64,000 bases of DNA from positions 1-64,000 of the forward strand of contig JAFTWB010000006.1 in NCBI GenBank assembly GCA_017465505.1, read 5' to 3'. The translations under genes were made by a program, and so were the position numbers. The notes below the pieces were generated by a model that was not told where the DNA came from, searched no databases, and saw only the letters and a list, made by a program, of their open reading frames with translations. Source of the stretch: Clostridia bacterium. GTDB taxonomy: Bacteria; Bacillota; Clostridia; Oscillospirales; Acutalibacteraceae. Shown here in pieces: positions 7,493-16,532 of the stretch (positions are counted from its first letter, which is position 1; each line of letters begins with the position of its first letter).

Positions 7493-8026
7493 ATGGAAGT
7501 TTTGGTTGTTAATGGAAAAGAATATACAATCATAAAACTGCTCGGCAAAGGAAAGGGCGGTTATTCCTACCTTGCCGAAAAAGACGGAAAGCAATATGTT
7601 TTAAAGCAGATACACCACGAGCCTTGTGCTTATTATACCTTCGGAAACAAAATAGAAGCCGAAAACCATGACTACAAGCGACTTCTCAAAGCGGGTATCA
7701 GAATCCCTGAAATGCTTGAAATTGATATAGAAAACGAGCGGATTTTAAAGGAATACATAGAGGGTGATACAATCTTTGATTTGGTGAAAAATGATGTATC
7801 AGTTGAGCCTTTCATGGAGCAAATCCGTGAAATGGCAGACAAAGCAAAAAACGCAGGACTTAATATCGACTATTTTCCAACAAATTTTGTAGTTCAAAAG
7901 GGCTTGATTTACTATATTGATTACGAGTGCAACGAGTATATGGAAGAATGGAATTTTGAAAACTGGGGTGTTAAGTATTGGTCTAAGACATCTGAGTTTA
8001 TAGAATATTTAAACAAGAATAATTGA
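7493..8026 (+). CDS. Miniature protein-kinase-fold protein
   Basis: 177 residues. It has a glycine-rich loop LGKGKGGYSYLAEKDG near 18-33, a lysine in YVLKQIHH near 40, a hinge-like ILKEYIEGDTIFDL near 90-103, a catalytic-loop-like DYFPTNFVV near 127-135 and IDYECNEY near 142 in place of DFG. This resembles RIO/Bud32 or LPS-kinase-like small kinases, but the canonical HxD..N is degenerate, so the activity is uncertain. GAGG precedes the ATG. It is cotranscribed with the methyltransferase under the riboswitch; the pairing suggests a joint modification function, which is inference. Confidence 0.72.
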   Translation: MEVLVVNGKEYTIIKLLGKGKGGYSYLAEKDGKQYVLKQIHHEPCAYYTFGNKIEAENHDYKRLLKAGIRIPEMLEIDIENERILKEYIEGDTIFDLVKNDVSVEPFMEQIREMADKAKNAGLNIDYFPTNFVVQKGLIYYIDYECNEYMEEWNFENWGVKYWSKTSEFIEYLNKNN

Positions 8027-8064
8027 TGTAAACTCAGATAATACGCCTAAGAATGATAAAGGAC

Positions 8065-8093
8065 TTGAAAAACCGAAACGTATGGTGTATAAT
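8065..8093 (+). promoter_or_regulatory. Promoter of the thiamine operon
   Basis: TTGAAA (8065-8070), a 17-bp spacer and TATAAT (8088-8093), placing transcription start about 10 nt before the TPP aptamer. Confidence 0.8.
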
Positions 8094-8110
8094 CAAACTA
8101 CAATTTAACA

Positions 8111-8200
8111 AACGGGAGCTTGTATACAGGCTGAGAGGAAGGTGTGACCTTCGACCGAGAACCTGATTTGGATAATGCCAACGTAGGGATGCCTGATACA
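8111..8200 (+). ncRNA. TPP riboswitch (THI element)
   Basis: The diagnostic blocks are present in order: GGGAGC (8114-8119), GGCTGAGAGG, ACCTGATTTGGATAATGCCA (8161-8180) and ACGTAGGGA (8181-8189). A strong terminator follows at 8228-8262. Thiamine pyrophosphate binding should cause premature termination and switch off the downstream thiS-thiC operon. Confidence 0.97.
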
Positions 8201-8227
8201 AGGATATTAGGAATAACGAAGTACATT

Positions 8228-8262
8228 AAGGAAGTTACCAAATCGGTAACTTCCTTTTTTTG
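8228..8262 (+). terminator. TPP riboswitch terminator
   Basis: AAGGAAGTTACC (8228-8239) pairs with GGTAACTTCCTT (8245-8256) around a 5-nt loop and runs into a T-tract. It sits just before the thiS ribosome binding site, as expected for transcriptional attenuation. Confidence 0.95.
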
Positions 8263-8281
8263 TTTTTCAGGAGGTGCTTTT

Positions 8282-8476
8282 ATGGTAAAAATCAACGGAG
8301 AAGAACTAAACATTGCAGGCAAGAGTATTGCAGAATACCTTGAGGCAACAAACTATGACCCAAAAAGAATCGCAGTTGAACGAAACGGCGACATTGTCCC
8401 AAAAGCTCAGTATGAAGATACTGTGCTTTGTGACGGCGATACGGTTGAGGTTGTCAGCTTTGTGGGAGGTGGCTGA
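8282..8476 (+). CDS. thiS: Sulfur carrier protein ThiS
   Basis: 64 residues with the ubiquitin-like ThiS sequence ([20 protein letters not shown], later [12 protein letters not shown] and [13 protein letters not shown]). The C-terminal di-glycine is the residue adenylated by ThiF and converted to thiocarboxylate for thiazole synthesis. The ATG at 8282 follows AGGAGGT (8269-8275); longer in-frame starts would run through the riboswitch terminator and are rejected. The end has one extra glycine (GGG). The next gene starts immediately after the stop. Confidence 0.97.
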   Translation: MVKINGEELNIAGKSIAEYLEATNYDPKRIAVERNGDIVPKAQYEDTVLCDGDTVEVVSFVGGG

Positions 8477-9112
8477 GTGTTCCCAACAAAAGAACAGTGG
8501 TACAGAGCCTTGTGTGAAAGACATGGCGAGGATTTACAAGAAAAATTCACATCTGCCACAGTTGCAATCTGCGGACTTGGAGGGCTTGGCTCAAATATTG
8601 CGGTTGCTCTTGCTCGTGCAGGTGTCGGTAGGCTTGTGCTCATTGATTTCGATAAGGTGGATATTACAAATCTTCATCGCCAGCAATATAAGGCAGAGCA
8701 AATCGGCAGATACAAAACAGAAGCATTAGCCGAAAATCTGAAAGAAATATCACCATATACCGAAATCGTTTTGCATACTGTCAAACTAACGGAAGAAAAC
8801 ACAGTGGATTTACTTGAAGATTCAGATATAATCTGCGAAGCATTTGATAACGCCCAATGTAAGGCACAGCTTGTGAATACTGTGCTTGAAAAAATGCCTC
8901 ATAAGTATATTGTGGCGGCTTCGGGTATGGCAGGGCTTTTCAGCGCCAATACCATCAAAACGAGAAAAGTAACAAATAAATTCTATTTGTGTGGGGATGA
9001 GATAAGCGATGTAAGAGATGGGCTTGGCCTTGTGTCTTCCCGTGTAATGCTTTGTGCTTCTCATCAGGCTCATATGGTTCTGAGAATTTTAGCAAATGAA
9101 TTTGAAGTTTAA
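8477..9112 (+). CDS. thiF: ThiS adenylyltransferase ThiF
   Basis: 211 residues, GTG start directly after the thiS stop. It shows the E1-like ATP site ([23 protein letters not shown] near 29-51), [19 protein letters not shown], and the later FDNAQCKA. It activates the ThiS C-terminus with ATP. The protein is short and lacks the two CxxC zinc motifs of the E. coli ThiF/MoeB type, fitting the compact ThiF subfamily of Gram-positive anaerobes. Confidence 0.95.
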   Translation: MFPTKEQWYRALCERHGEDLQEKFTSATVAICGLGGLGSNIAVALARAGVGRLVLIDFDKVDITNLHRQQYKAEQIGRYKTEALAENLKEISPYTEIVLHTVKLTEENTVDLLEDSDIICEAFDNAQCKAQLVNTVLEKMPHKYIVAASGMAGLFSANTIKTRKVTNKFYLCGDEISDVRDGLGLVSSRVMLCASHQAHMVLRILANEFEV

Positions 9113-9128
9113 GAAAGAAGGAATAAAT

Positions 9129-9899
9129 ATGAATAACGATAAACTTATAATTGGCGGTCACCAGTTTAATTCACGTTTTATCCTTGGCTCAGGTAAGTAT
9201 TCTATGAAACTTATCGAAGCCGCTGTAAAAGACGCAGGTGCTGAGATAATCACTCTTGCGGTGCGTAGAGCAAACACCAAGGATGCCGAGAATATCCTTG
9301 ACTATATCCCTGAGGGTGTTACCTTGCTTCCAAACACATCGGGTGCAAGAAATGCACAGGAAGCCGTGCGTATTGCACGCCTTGCCAGAGAGCTTGGTTG
9401 CGGTAACTTTGTGAAAATTGAAATTATGCGTGATTCAAAGTACCTTCTGCCTGATAATCAGGAAACTATAAAGGCTACCGAAATTCTTGCAAATGAAGGC
9501 TTTGTTGTTATGCCTTATATGTACCCCGATTTAAATGTAGCAAGAGATTTGGTGAGCGCAGGTGCGGCTTCTGTTATGCCTCTGGCTTCACCCATAGGTT
9601 CTAACAAAGGCCTTTCAACAAAGGACTTTATTCAGATTCTTATTGATGAAATTGATGTGCCCATTATTGTGGACGCAGGTATAGGCAGACCTTCTCAGGC
9701 TTGCGAAGCTATGGAGATGGGGGCCTCTGCTATTATGGCTAATACAGCTCTTGCCACAGCAGGGGATTTACCGATGATGGCTTCTGCTTTTAAAAACGCA
9801 ATTGAAGCAGGCAGAAAAGCTTACCTTTCAGGACTTGGCAGAGTCCTTACCCGAGGAGCGTCTGCCTCTGACCCTCTCACAGGCTTTTTGAGAGATTAA
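9129..9899 (+). CDS. thiG: Thiazole synthase ThiG
   Basis: 256 residues from ATG 9129 (an upstream ATG at 9096 overlaps thiF and is less likely). Features of the ThiG TIM barrel are visible: [10 protein letters not shown], the Schiff-base lysine region [22 protein letters not shown], and [29 protein letters not shown]. It condenses 1-deoxyxylulose-5-phosphate, dehydroglycine and ThiS thiocarboxylate into the thiazole phosphate. Between thiF and thiH in the operon. Confidence 0.97.
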   Translation: MNNDKLIIGGHQFNSRFILGSGKYSMKLIEAAVKDAGAEIITLAVRRANTKDAENILDYIPEGVTLLPNTSGARNAQEAVRIARLARELGCGNFVKIEIMRDSKYLLPDNQETIKATEILANEGFVVMPYMYPDLNVARDLVSAGAASVMPLASPIGSNKGLSTKDFIQILIDEIDVPIIVDAGIGRPSQACEAMEMGASAIMANTALATAGDLPMMASAFKNAIEAGRKAYLSGLGRVLTRGASASDPLTGFLRD

Positions 9900-9908
9900 G
9901 GAGTAAAT

Positions 9909-11162
9909 ATGGAAAATCAGTTTTTTGTGGATTCTGAGCATTTGTCCGCAGAAGCACTCAATAAAAAACATAGACTTGAGAACGAGCCTTCTTTTCGTAC
10001 TAATCATATGGAATATATGGAAGGTATGGAGATTATTGAATCCGATGTCTGCTCAAAGGTAATGGAGCATATGAAGTCTTATGATTACAGCAAATATACA
10101 GCTTCAAATGTAAAGGCGGCTCTTGAGAGCGATGTGTGTACTATTGAGGATTTCAAGGCTCTTTTATCTCCGGCGGCAAAGCCTTTTCTGGAGCAGATGG
10201 CACAACGTGCAAGACTTGAAACAAGCAAGCACTTTGGCAACACAGTATATCTGTTCACACCTCTTTACATAGCAAATTACTGTGAAAATTACTGTGTGTA
10301 CTGCGGATTTAACTGCTATAACCATATAAAGCGGATGAAGCTGAATATGGAGCAGATTGAAAAAGAAATGAAGGTTATTGCAGACAGCGGTATGGAAGAA
10401 ATTCTGATTCTCACAGGGGAGAGCAGAGCCAAAAGCGATGTAACGTATATCGGAGAAGCCTGCAAATTGGCACGAAAGTATTTCCGTATGGTAGGGCTTG
10501 AGATATACCCCGTTAACACAGATGAGTATAAGTTCCTTCATAAGTGTGGTGCTGATTACATAACCGTATTTCAAGAAACTTATGATTCCGACAAATACGA
10601 AAAGCTTCATCTTTTTGGGCATAAGCGTGTATGGCCATATCGTTTTGACGCACAGGAAAGAGCGCTTATGGGCGGAATGAGAGGCGTTGCTTTCTCGGCA
10701 CTTTTAGGACTTTCGGATTTTCGCAAGGACGCTCTTGCAAGTGCTTTGCATGTGTACTTTTTGCAAAGGAAGTACCCTCACGCCGAAATGTCTTTGTCTT
10801 GCCCAAGGCTCAGACCTATTATCAATAACGATAAAATAAACCCTTTGGATGTGGGAGAAAGCGAGCTTTGTCAGGTCCTTTGTGCATACAGGATTTTCCT
10901 TCCCTTTGTGGGAATCACCGTGTCCTCTCGTGAAAGTGCTGAGTTCAGAAACGGCATTGTAAAAATTGCCGCAACAAAGGTTTCGGCAGGTGTTTCCACA
11001 GGAATAGGGGATCACGAAAGTAAATACACAGGTAAAGAAACCGATGATGTTCAGGGTGACGAGCAGTTTGAAATTGACGATAACCGAAGCCTCGATAAAA
11101 TGTATGAAGATATGGCAGATGAAGGTCTGCAACCTGTTTTAAATGATTATTTATATGTGTGA
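9909..11162 (+). CDS. thiH: 2-iminoacetate synthase ThiH (radical SAM)
   Basis: 417 residues. The radical-SAM cluster CENYCVYC (CxxxCxxC) lies near residue 126, followed by the thiamine-specific C-terminal domain with STGIGDHESK. It cleaves tyrosine to dehydroglycine and p-cresol, feeding ThiG. Use of ThiH instead of the oxygen-dependent ThiO fits an anaerobe. It starts 9 nt after thiG and its 3' end lies 7 nt before thiE. Confidence 0.97.
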   Translation: MENQFFVDSEHLSAEALNKKHRLENEPSFRTNHMEYMEGMEIIESDVCSKVMEHMKSYDYSKYTASNVKAALESDVCTIEDFKALLSPAAKPFLEQMAQRARLETSKHFGNTVYLFTPLYIANYCENYCVYCGFNCYNHIKRMKLNMEQIEKEMKVIADSGMEEILILTGESRAKSDVTYIGEACKLARKYFRMVGLEIYPVNTDEYKFLHKCGADYITVFQETYDSDKYEKLHLFGHKRVWPYRFDAQERALMGGMRGVAFSALLGLSDFRKDALASALHVYFLQRKYPHAEMSLSCPRLRPIINNDKINPLDVGESELCQVLCAYRIFLPFVGITVSSRESAEFRNGIVKIAATKVSAGVSTGIGDHESKYTGKETDDVQGDEQFEIDDNRSLDKMYEDMADEGLQPVLNDYLYV

Positions 11163-11169
11163 GGAAAAT

Positions 11170-11805
11170 ATGAAAAATTTTGATTCAAGCTTATATTTTA
11201 TAACCGATAGCTCAGGCTTTACCGAAGAGGACTTTCTTTATCGTGTAGAGCTTGCTCTTAAAGGTGGCGTAACACTTTTACAACTTCGTGAAAAGGATAA
11301 AACTACCCGAGAGTATATCACCCTTGCAGAAAAAGTACATAACCTTACTCAAATGTACAATGTTCCCTTGATAATTGACGATAGGGTAGATGTGGCTTTA
11401 GCGGTTAATGCCGAGGGAGTTCATGTGGGGCAAAGCGATATGCCAGTGGACTTGGCAAGAAAACTTATGGGCCAAAACAAGATTGTAGGTGCAACAACAA
11501 AAACAGTTGAGCAGGCAGAAGAAGCTTTTGAGCAGGGAGCAGACTATCTTGGTGTAGGTGCAATTTTCCCTACCACCACAAAGGTTAAGACCGTGCTTAC
11601 CTCTACAGATACTCTCAGAGATATCTGCTGTTCTGTGCCAATACCCGTTAACGCAATCGGCGGACTTAATAAAGACAACATTGATGTTCTTGAAGAAACC
11701 CGAATATCAGGAATCTGTGTTGTTTCAGCAATAATGAAAGCTGATGACCCCAAAAAGGCAACAGAAGAACTCAAAGCAAGAGCAAAGGAACTGAACTTAT
11801 GTTGA
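11170..11805 (+). CDS. thiE: Thiamine-phosphate synthase ThiE
   Basis: 211 residues from ATG 11170, preceded by GAGG at 11161-11164; in-frame ATGs at 11143 and 11155 lie inside thiH. The TIM barrel shows LYFITDSS, GVTLLQLREKDKTTRE, PLIIDDRVDVALA, GVHVGQSDMP and VNAIGGLNKDNI. It joins HMP pyrophosphate to thiazole phosphate to make thiamine phosphate. The 3' end overlaps the HAD-thiD start by 7 nt. Confidence 0.97.
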   Translation: MKNFDSSLYFITDSSGFTEEDFLYRVELALKGGVTLLQLREKDKTTREYITLAEKVHNLTQMYNVPLIIDDRVDVALAVNAEGVHVGQSDMPVDLARKLMGQNKIVGATTKTVEQAEEAFEQGADYLGVGAIFPTTTKVKTVLTSTDTLRDICCSVPIPVNAIGGLNKDNIDVLEETRISGICVVSAIMKADDPKKATEELKARAKELNLC

Positions 11806-13253
11806 AAGGTGCAATATTTGATTTTGACGGAACCCTTGTGGATTCTATGTTCATCTGGGAGACTTTTGGCGAGGATTATTTAAGAAGTCTTGGCAAAGTG
11901 CCAAAGGAAAACTTGAATGAAACTTTTGCTACATTTACGCTTGAGCAAGCGGCAGAGTATTATCAAAAGCATTACGATATAACCCTTTCTGTAGAAGAAA
12001 TAGTCAATGACATAAACAGTATGGTCGCAGAAATTTACAGAGAAAAAGTAGCCTTAAAGTCGGGCGTGGCTGAGTTCTTACAAAAGCTTCATTCAAAGGG
12101 TGTAAAGATGTGCATTGCAACCTTAACAGACAAAGACTTGGTTGATGAAGTTCTTGGTAGATTAGGTGTGCGAAAGTATTTTTTTGAAATCTTCACAACT
12201 GCCGAGGTTGGCCACAGTAAAAAAGAACCTCACATATACCGCAAGGCTCTTGAGCTTCTGGGAACCGATAGGGAAGATACAATTGTTTTTGAGGACGCTT
12301 TTTACGCACTTATGACCGCTAAAAACGATGGCTTTAAGGTAGCTGGTGTTTTCGATAAACACGAAGAATACCAGGTGATGATGAAAGCAAATGCTGATTA
12401 CTATATTTCCGATTACAACAGCTTTAACTTTACTACACAAATGAAAACCGTTCTGACTATTGCAGGCTCTGACTCAAGCGGTGGAGCAGGAATTCAGGCA
12501 GACATCAAAAGCATGACAATGAATGGTGTTTATGCCATGAGTGCTATTACTGCTCTGACCGCACAGAATACAATGGGCGTCAGAGCTATTTGTGAGTCAA
12601 CGCCTGAGTTCTTAAAAGAACAGCTCGATTCGGTATTTGAGGATATATATCCCAATGCAGTAAAAATAGGTATGGTATCATCCTCGGACCTCATCAGTGT
12701 TATTGCAGAAAGGTTAAGCTTTTACAAAGCCAAGAATGTGGTTGTAGACCCCGTTATGATTGCAACCTCAGGTTCAGAATTGATGAAGACAGACGCAGTT
12801 AAAACTCTTATAGAAAAGCTGCTTCCTTTAGCAACGCTTGTAACCCCAAACATTCCTGAAGCCGAGGTTTTGTCAGGTCTTGATATCACAAGTAAAGAAG
12901 AGATGATGAGTGCTGCAAAATATATAGGGGACACATATAATTGTTCAGTTCTTCTTAAAGGCGGACACAGCGTCAATGACGCCAATGACCTTTTGTATTC
13001 AAAGGGTGAGATGATGTGGTTTGAAGGCAAACGAATATCTAACCCCAACACCCACGGCACAGGCTGTACATTGTCGTCGGCAATTGCTTCAAACCTTGCA
13101 AAAGGCTTTGACCTTGCTATCTCGGTTCAAAGAGCAAAGGACTATATCTCAGGTGCTTTGTCTGCTCAGCTTGACTTGGGACAAGGTTCAGGACCGATGA
13201 TGCACAATTTTGACTTGAATTCATCCTTTGTCGAAGGAAATAAATCTGTTTGA
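11799..13253 (+). CDS. thiD: HAD phosphatase-ThiD fusion (HMP/HMP-P kinase)
   Basis: 484 residues with two domains. Residues 1 to about 213 are a HAD hydrolase: the nucleophile motif [11 protein letters not shown] near 6-16, TLTDKD near 108, a KK pair near 131 and VFEDAFYA near 149-156. Residues from about 217 form a complete ThiD kinase ([29 protein letters not shown]), which phosphorylates hydroxymethylpyrimidine and its phosphate. No frameshift separates the two. The HAD half may dephosphorylate a thiamine intermediate, for example thiamine phosphate, but this is inference. It overlaps thiE by 7 nt. Confidence 0.95.
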   Translation: MLKGAIFDFDGTLVDSMFIWETFGEDYLRSLGKVPKENLNETFATFTLEQAAEYYQKHYDITLSVEEIVNDINSMVAEIYREKVALKSGVAEFLQKLHSKGVKMCIATLTDKDLVDEVLGRLGVRKYFFEIFTTAEVGHSKKEPHIYRKALELLGTDREDTIVFEDAFYALMTAKNDGFKVAGVFDKHEEYQVMMKANADYYISDYNSFNFTTQMKTVLTIAGSDSSGGAGIQADIKSMTMNGVYAMSAITALTAQNTMGVRAICESTPEFLKEQLDSVFEDIYPNAVKIGMVSSSDLISVIAERLSFYKAKNVVVDPVMIATSGSELMKTDAVKTLIEKLLPLATLVTPNIPEAEVLSGLDITSKEEMMSAAKYIGDTYNCSVLLKGGHSVNDANDLLYSKGEMMWFEGKRISNPNTHGTGCTLSSAIASNLAKGFDLAISVQRAKDYISGALSAQLDLGQGSGPMMHNFDLNSSFVEGNKSV

Positions 13254-13267
13254 AAGGAAGAAATAAA

Positions 13268-14572
13268 ATGAGAAATTACAAAACACAAATGGAAGCCGCA
13301 AAACGTGGTATCATCACTCCCGAAATGAAAGCAGTTGCCAAGAAAGAATACAGAACAGAAGAGGAAATCCGTGACCTTGTTGCCAAAGGGCAGGTTTCAA
13401 TATGTGCAAATAAATTACATACCTGTATTGATCCCAACGGAGTCGGGTCAATGCTTCGCACCAAAATCAATGTAAACCTCGGAGTTTCCCGTGATTGCAA
13501 GGATTATAATGTTGAGATGGAAAAGGTTATGGCGGCGGTTAATATGGGGGCTGAGGCGATTATGGATCTTTCCTCTCATGGTAACACTCAGCCTTTCCGT
13601 AGAAAGCTTACTGCAGAATGTCCTGCTATGATTGGTACGGTTCCTGTATACGATAGCGTTATCCATTATAAGAGAGACCTTGCAACCCTGACAGCAAAAG
13701 ACTTTATCGACGTAGTTCGTCTCCATGCTGAGGACGGCGTGGATTTTGTAACCCTTCATTGCGGTATCACTCGAAAGACTATTGATCAGATCAAAAAACA
13801 CAAGAGAAAAATGAATATTGTTTCCCGTGGCGGTTCACTGGTGTTTGCTTGGATGTGTATGACAGGTGAGGAAAATCCTTTTTACGAGTATTATGATGAG
13901 ATTCTTGAAATCTGCCGTGAGTATGACGTTACCATTTCTTTAGGGGACGCCTGCCGTCCCGGGTGTCTTGCCGATGGAAGTGATGTGTGTCAGATTGAAG
14001 AGCTTGTCCGTCTCGGTGAACTTACCAAACGTGCTTGGGAGAAGGATGTTCAGGTTATGGTTGAGGGTCCCGGGCATATGCCTATGGATCAGATTGAAGC
14101 TAATATGAAAATGCAGCAGACTATCTGTATGGGTGCACCTTTCTATGTGCTTGGCCCAATTGTTACAGATATTGCACCGGGATATGACCATATAACTTCT
14201 GCTATCGGAGGTGCAATTGCCGCAGCAAGCGGTGCGGCTTTTCTTTGCTATGTTACTCCTGCCGAACATCTGGCACTACCTAATGTAGACGATGTTAAGC
14301 AAGGTATTATTGCGTCCAAGATTGCAGCTCATGCCGCAGATATTGCAAAGAAAGTGCCACACGCAAGAGACATAGACGACGCTATGGCAGACGCAAGAAG
14401 AACATTTGATTGGGAAAAACAGTGGGAGTGTTCTATTGACCCCAAAACTGCAAAAGAAATCCGCGATAGCCGAGCTCCTGAACAGGAGGATAGTTGCTCT
14501 ATGTGTGGTAAGTTCTGTGCAGTCAGAAGTATGAATAAGGCATTAAACGGAGAATACATTGATATTTTGTAA
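13268..14572 (+). CDS. thiC: Phosphomethylpyrimidine synthase ThiC
   Basis: 434 residues from ATG 13268 with GGAAG upstream (a start at 13250 is in frame but weaker). It carries the conserved ThiC core (GADAxM-like [34 protein letters not shown]) and a C-terminal cluster motif CSMCGKFC. It is a non-canonical radical-SAM enzyme that rearranges aminoimidazole ribotide to HMP phosphate. The length is that of the short bacterial/archaeal form without the N-terminal extension. Last gene of the operon. Confidence 0.98.
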   Translation: MRNYKTQMEAAKRGIITPEMKAVAKKEYRTEEEIRDLVAKGQVSICANKLHTCIDPNGVGSMLRTKINVNLGVSRDCKDYNVEMEKVMAAVNMGAEAIMDLSSHGNTQPFRRKLTAECPAMIGTVPVYDSVIHYKRDLATLTAKDFIDVVRLHAEDGVDFVTLHCGITRKTIDQIKKHKRKMNIVSRGGSLVFAWMCMTGEENPFYEYYDEILEICREYDVTISLGDACRPGCLADGSDVCQIEELVRLGELTKRAWEKDVQVMVEGPGHMPMDQIEANMKMQQTICMGAPFYVLGPIVTDIAPGYDHITSAIGGAIAAASGAAFLCYVTPAEHLALPNVDDVKQGIIASKIAAHAADIAKKVPHARDIDDAMADARRTFDWEKQWECSIDPKTAKEIRDSRAPEQEDSCSMCGKFCAVRSMNKALNGEYIDIL

Positions 14573-15035
14573 GGCGAGAAAATGTTTGTATCATTATAAG
14601 TACGAATAAATATTTGTCTGCCCTTACTTTGCCCTGTGTGGAGTTTGTTTCTGAAAGTAGGTAACAGATACGAATGACATATTAAAACCCATACAGGAGA
14701 TTTGTTGGGTGTTGCTGAGATTATAGATGTGCTGTGATATAATCGTTTTGACAAGCTTTAAGTTGATGTTATATACATTGAAAAAAGCTTAGTTTATGCT
14801 CATATCGTCTTGAAATGTATGAGAAAATGTTATAAAATTTATAGTGTGCTTTTATTATTCCGAATTCAGGGTGCTTTCGGCAAAAAGCCTGTATTTATGC
14901 GGGTTGCAACGACATTTTACATAAATGTAAAGCCTCGTTGACAGATTGCAAGGGTTAATTGGTGGTGTTTTTCTCTTCAAAATTCTACAATTATTTCGTC
15001 ACAAAAATTGATGAAATAATTTGGAGGAGAAAATT
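14573..15035. other. 463-bp intergenic region with promoter, stem-loop and palindrome
   Basis: No supported gene. A possible promoter is TTGACA (14748-14753) with TATATA (14770-14775), 16-bp spacer. A two-part stem-loop spans 14907-14940: CAACGA/TCGTTG outside and TTTACAT/ATGTAAA inside. Immediately before the next gene, ATTATTTCGTCA (14990-15001) is mirrored by TGATGAAATAAT (15009-15020) with one G:T mismatch; this may be an operator or a 5' UTR hairpin next to the ribosome binding site. Confidence 0.55.
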
Positions 15036-15965
15036 ATGAAAGCAAAAGAATTTTTCAAAAACATCAGTCCCTTTAACAATCGGGAGGATATGTCTAAAGC
15101 TTTATACATTATAAAAAAGATGTTGGCATTCTTTTTGATTTACGTACTCTTTGTGGGTATCGGCGAAGTCATTGTTATAGGTATTACAATGGCTATGGGC
15201 TACGACCCGCTTCACGGTGTGTTACCTTCAGTTGATGTGGTAATGCTTATGAAGTATTACGGCTTCATTGTGTTTTTTGTTGTAACCTTACTTTATTGCA
15301 AGCTGTTTGAAAAAAGAAAGCTCAAGTCTTTAGGATTTAACAAAAAAGTTTTCGACTATTTTATCGGTGCGGTTCTGGCAGTTGTTTTGCTTGTTGTAAT
15401 TATGTTTGTATGCTGTGTTGCAGGGGTAATGAGCTTTGGCGGATTTACATCCGTTACAGATGTTTTATATTTATTAGCATTGTTTGCAGGTTTCTCAATT
15501 CAGGGATCAGCAGAAGAGCTTGTTTGCAGAGGTTTTCTTTTACCCTCACTTTTAAAGAAGACATCCTTGCCTGTTGCAGTTTTAGTAAGCTCCACAGCTT
15601 TTGCACTGCCTCATCTGCCCACAGTTCTTGAGGCAGACCCACAGTTTGCGTTGATAGGTGTAATTAACCTTTATCTTGTATCCGCAGTGTTCTCATTGCT
15701 GTTTATTCTTCGCAGTAATATTTATATTGTGTGCGGACTTCACAGTGTGTGGAACTTTGTTCTTAATGGTGCAATGGGCTTGTCTGTAAGCGGCAGCAAT
15801 AGTAACGAAAATTCTCTTTTGAATTTTAACGTTAATGCTCAGAATATTCTCAGCGGCGGTGCATACGGAGTGGAAGCAAGTGTTGTTACGGCTGTTTTGT
15901 TAGGAATTGCTATAGTTGTTTTAGTGAAACTTTGTCACAAAAGAGGAATTAAAAATGGATTTTAA
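15036..15965 (+). CDS. CPBP-family intramembrane metalloprotease
   Basis: 309 residues from ATG 15036, preceded by GGAGGAG; the TTG at 15021 lies inside that site and is rejected. Multiple hydrophobic segments, with CPBP motifs EELVCRG near 160-166, FALPHL near 191 and HSVWNF later. A paralogue, at family level, of the protease at 2356. It overlaps the following XRE regulator by 11 nt, so the two are coupled and the regulator may control this gene. Confidence 0.9.
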   Translation: MKAKEFFKNISPFNNREDMSKALYIIKKMLAFFLIYVLFVGIGEVIVIGITMAMGYDPLHGVLPSVDVVMLMKYYGFIVFFVVTLLYCKLFEKRKLKSLGFNKKVFDYFIGAVLAVVLLVVIMFVCCVAGVMSFGGFTSVTDVLYLLALFAGFSIQGSAEELVCRGFLLPSLLKKTSLPVAVLVSSTAFALPHLPTVLEADPQFALIGVINLYLVSAVFSLLFILRSNIYIVCGLHSVWNFVLNGAMGLSVSGSNSNENSLLNFNVNAQNILSGGAYGVEASVVTAVLLGIAIVVLVKLCHKRGIKNGF

Positions 15966-16344
15966 TAATAGATTATATCAACTCAGAAAACAGAAAGGAC
16001 TATCCCAAGAAGAGCTTGCCAACAGGCTGAATGTGTCACGTCAGACGGTTTCAAAATGGGAGGTAGGCGACTCAACTCCCGATATGGAAAAACTCATTGC
16101 AATGAGCGACCTTTTTGATGTTTCCCTTGATAAGCTTGTTATGGGAAAGGAAGATGAAGAAAAACCGCCCTCAACCACAAAGTCAGAGTTGGTAACCGTT
16201 CTTAATGAAAAGGTGCTGACTAATAAGAACAAGAAAAGGGCTAAAAGCATACTGAAAGTGGTGGGAATCATTTTGGCTGCAATACTGCTTATTGATGTGA
16301 TTTCTATGATTATCTATTTTGCAGTGAACGGTATGCCTCTTTAA
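15955..16344 (+). CDS. XRE-family regulator with C-terminal membrane segment
   Basis: 129 residues. Residues 1-60 form a Cro/CI-type helix-turn-helix (LRKQKGLSQEELANRLNVSRQTVSKWEVG, then PDMEKLIAMSDLFDVSLDKL). Residues about 97-122 are a hydrophobic helix preceded by a KKRAK cluster, which suggests membrane anchoring. This short HTH-TM type is common in Clostridia, often beside membrane proteins. Here it is coupled to a CPBP protease. Target unknown. Confidence 0.92.
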   Translation: MDFNNRLYQLRKQKGLSQEELANRLNVSRQTVSKWEVGDSTPDMEKLIAMSDLFDVSLDKLVMGKEDEEKPPSTTKSELVTVLNEKVLTNKNKKRAKSILKVVGIILAAILLIDVISMIIYFAVNGMPL

Positions 16345-16373
16345 GTTTCTTAAATATATTTATGTAAGTGAAA

Positions 16374-16417
16374 GGCTGATGTAATCCGTAATGGAAAACA
16401 TCAGCCCTTAATTTTGG
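16374..16417 (+). terminator. Candidate terminator after the XRE gene
   Basis: GGCTGATGT (16374-16382) pairs perfectly with ACATCAGCC (16398-16406), followed by a moderately T-rich CTTAATTTTGG. Confidence 0.65.
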
Positions 16418-16456
16418 TTTTAAAATTTTGTTTCACGTCCCGAAACAGAATTTAAG

Positions 16457-16486
16457 GATTATTTAATAATTTAAGATTTATAATGT
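16457..16486 (+). promoter_or_regulatory. Shared 30-bp promoter element, copy 1
   Basis: Identical over 30 bp to 17340-17369 and 26441-26470. It contains ATTTAA repeated twice, then ATTTAT merging into a TATAAT -10 (16479-16484). No -35 hexamer is visible at the proper distance, which fits an activator-dependent promoter. It drives the first DUF4097-like lipoprotein. Confidence 0.75.
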
Positions 16487-16532
16487 AGTCACTGAAGAAA
16501 AACAAAGAAAATTTTTAAAGGAGCGTATTTTT

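Noticed and set aside
8144..8281. N-terminal extension of ThiS
   Set aside because: The in-frame extension runs through the TPP aptamer and terminator; the ribosome binding site AGGAGGT fixes the start at 8282.
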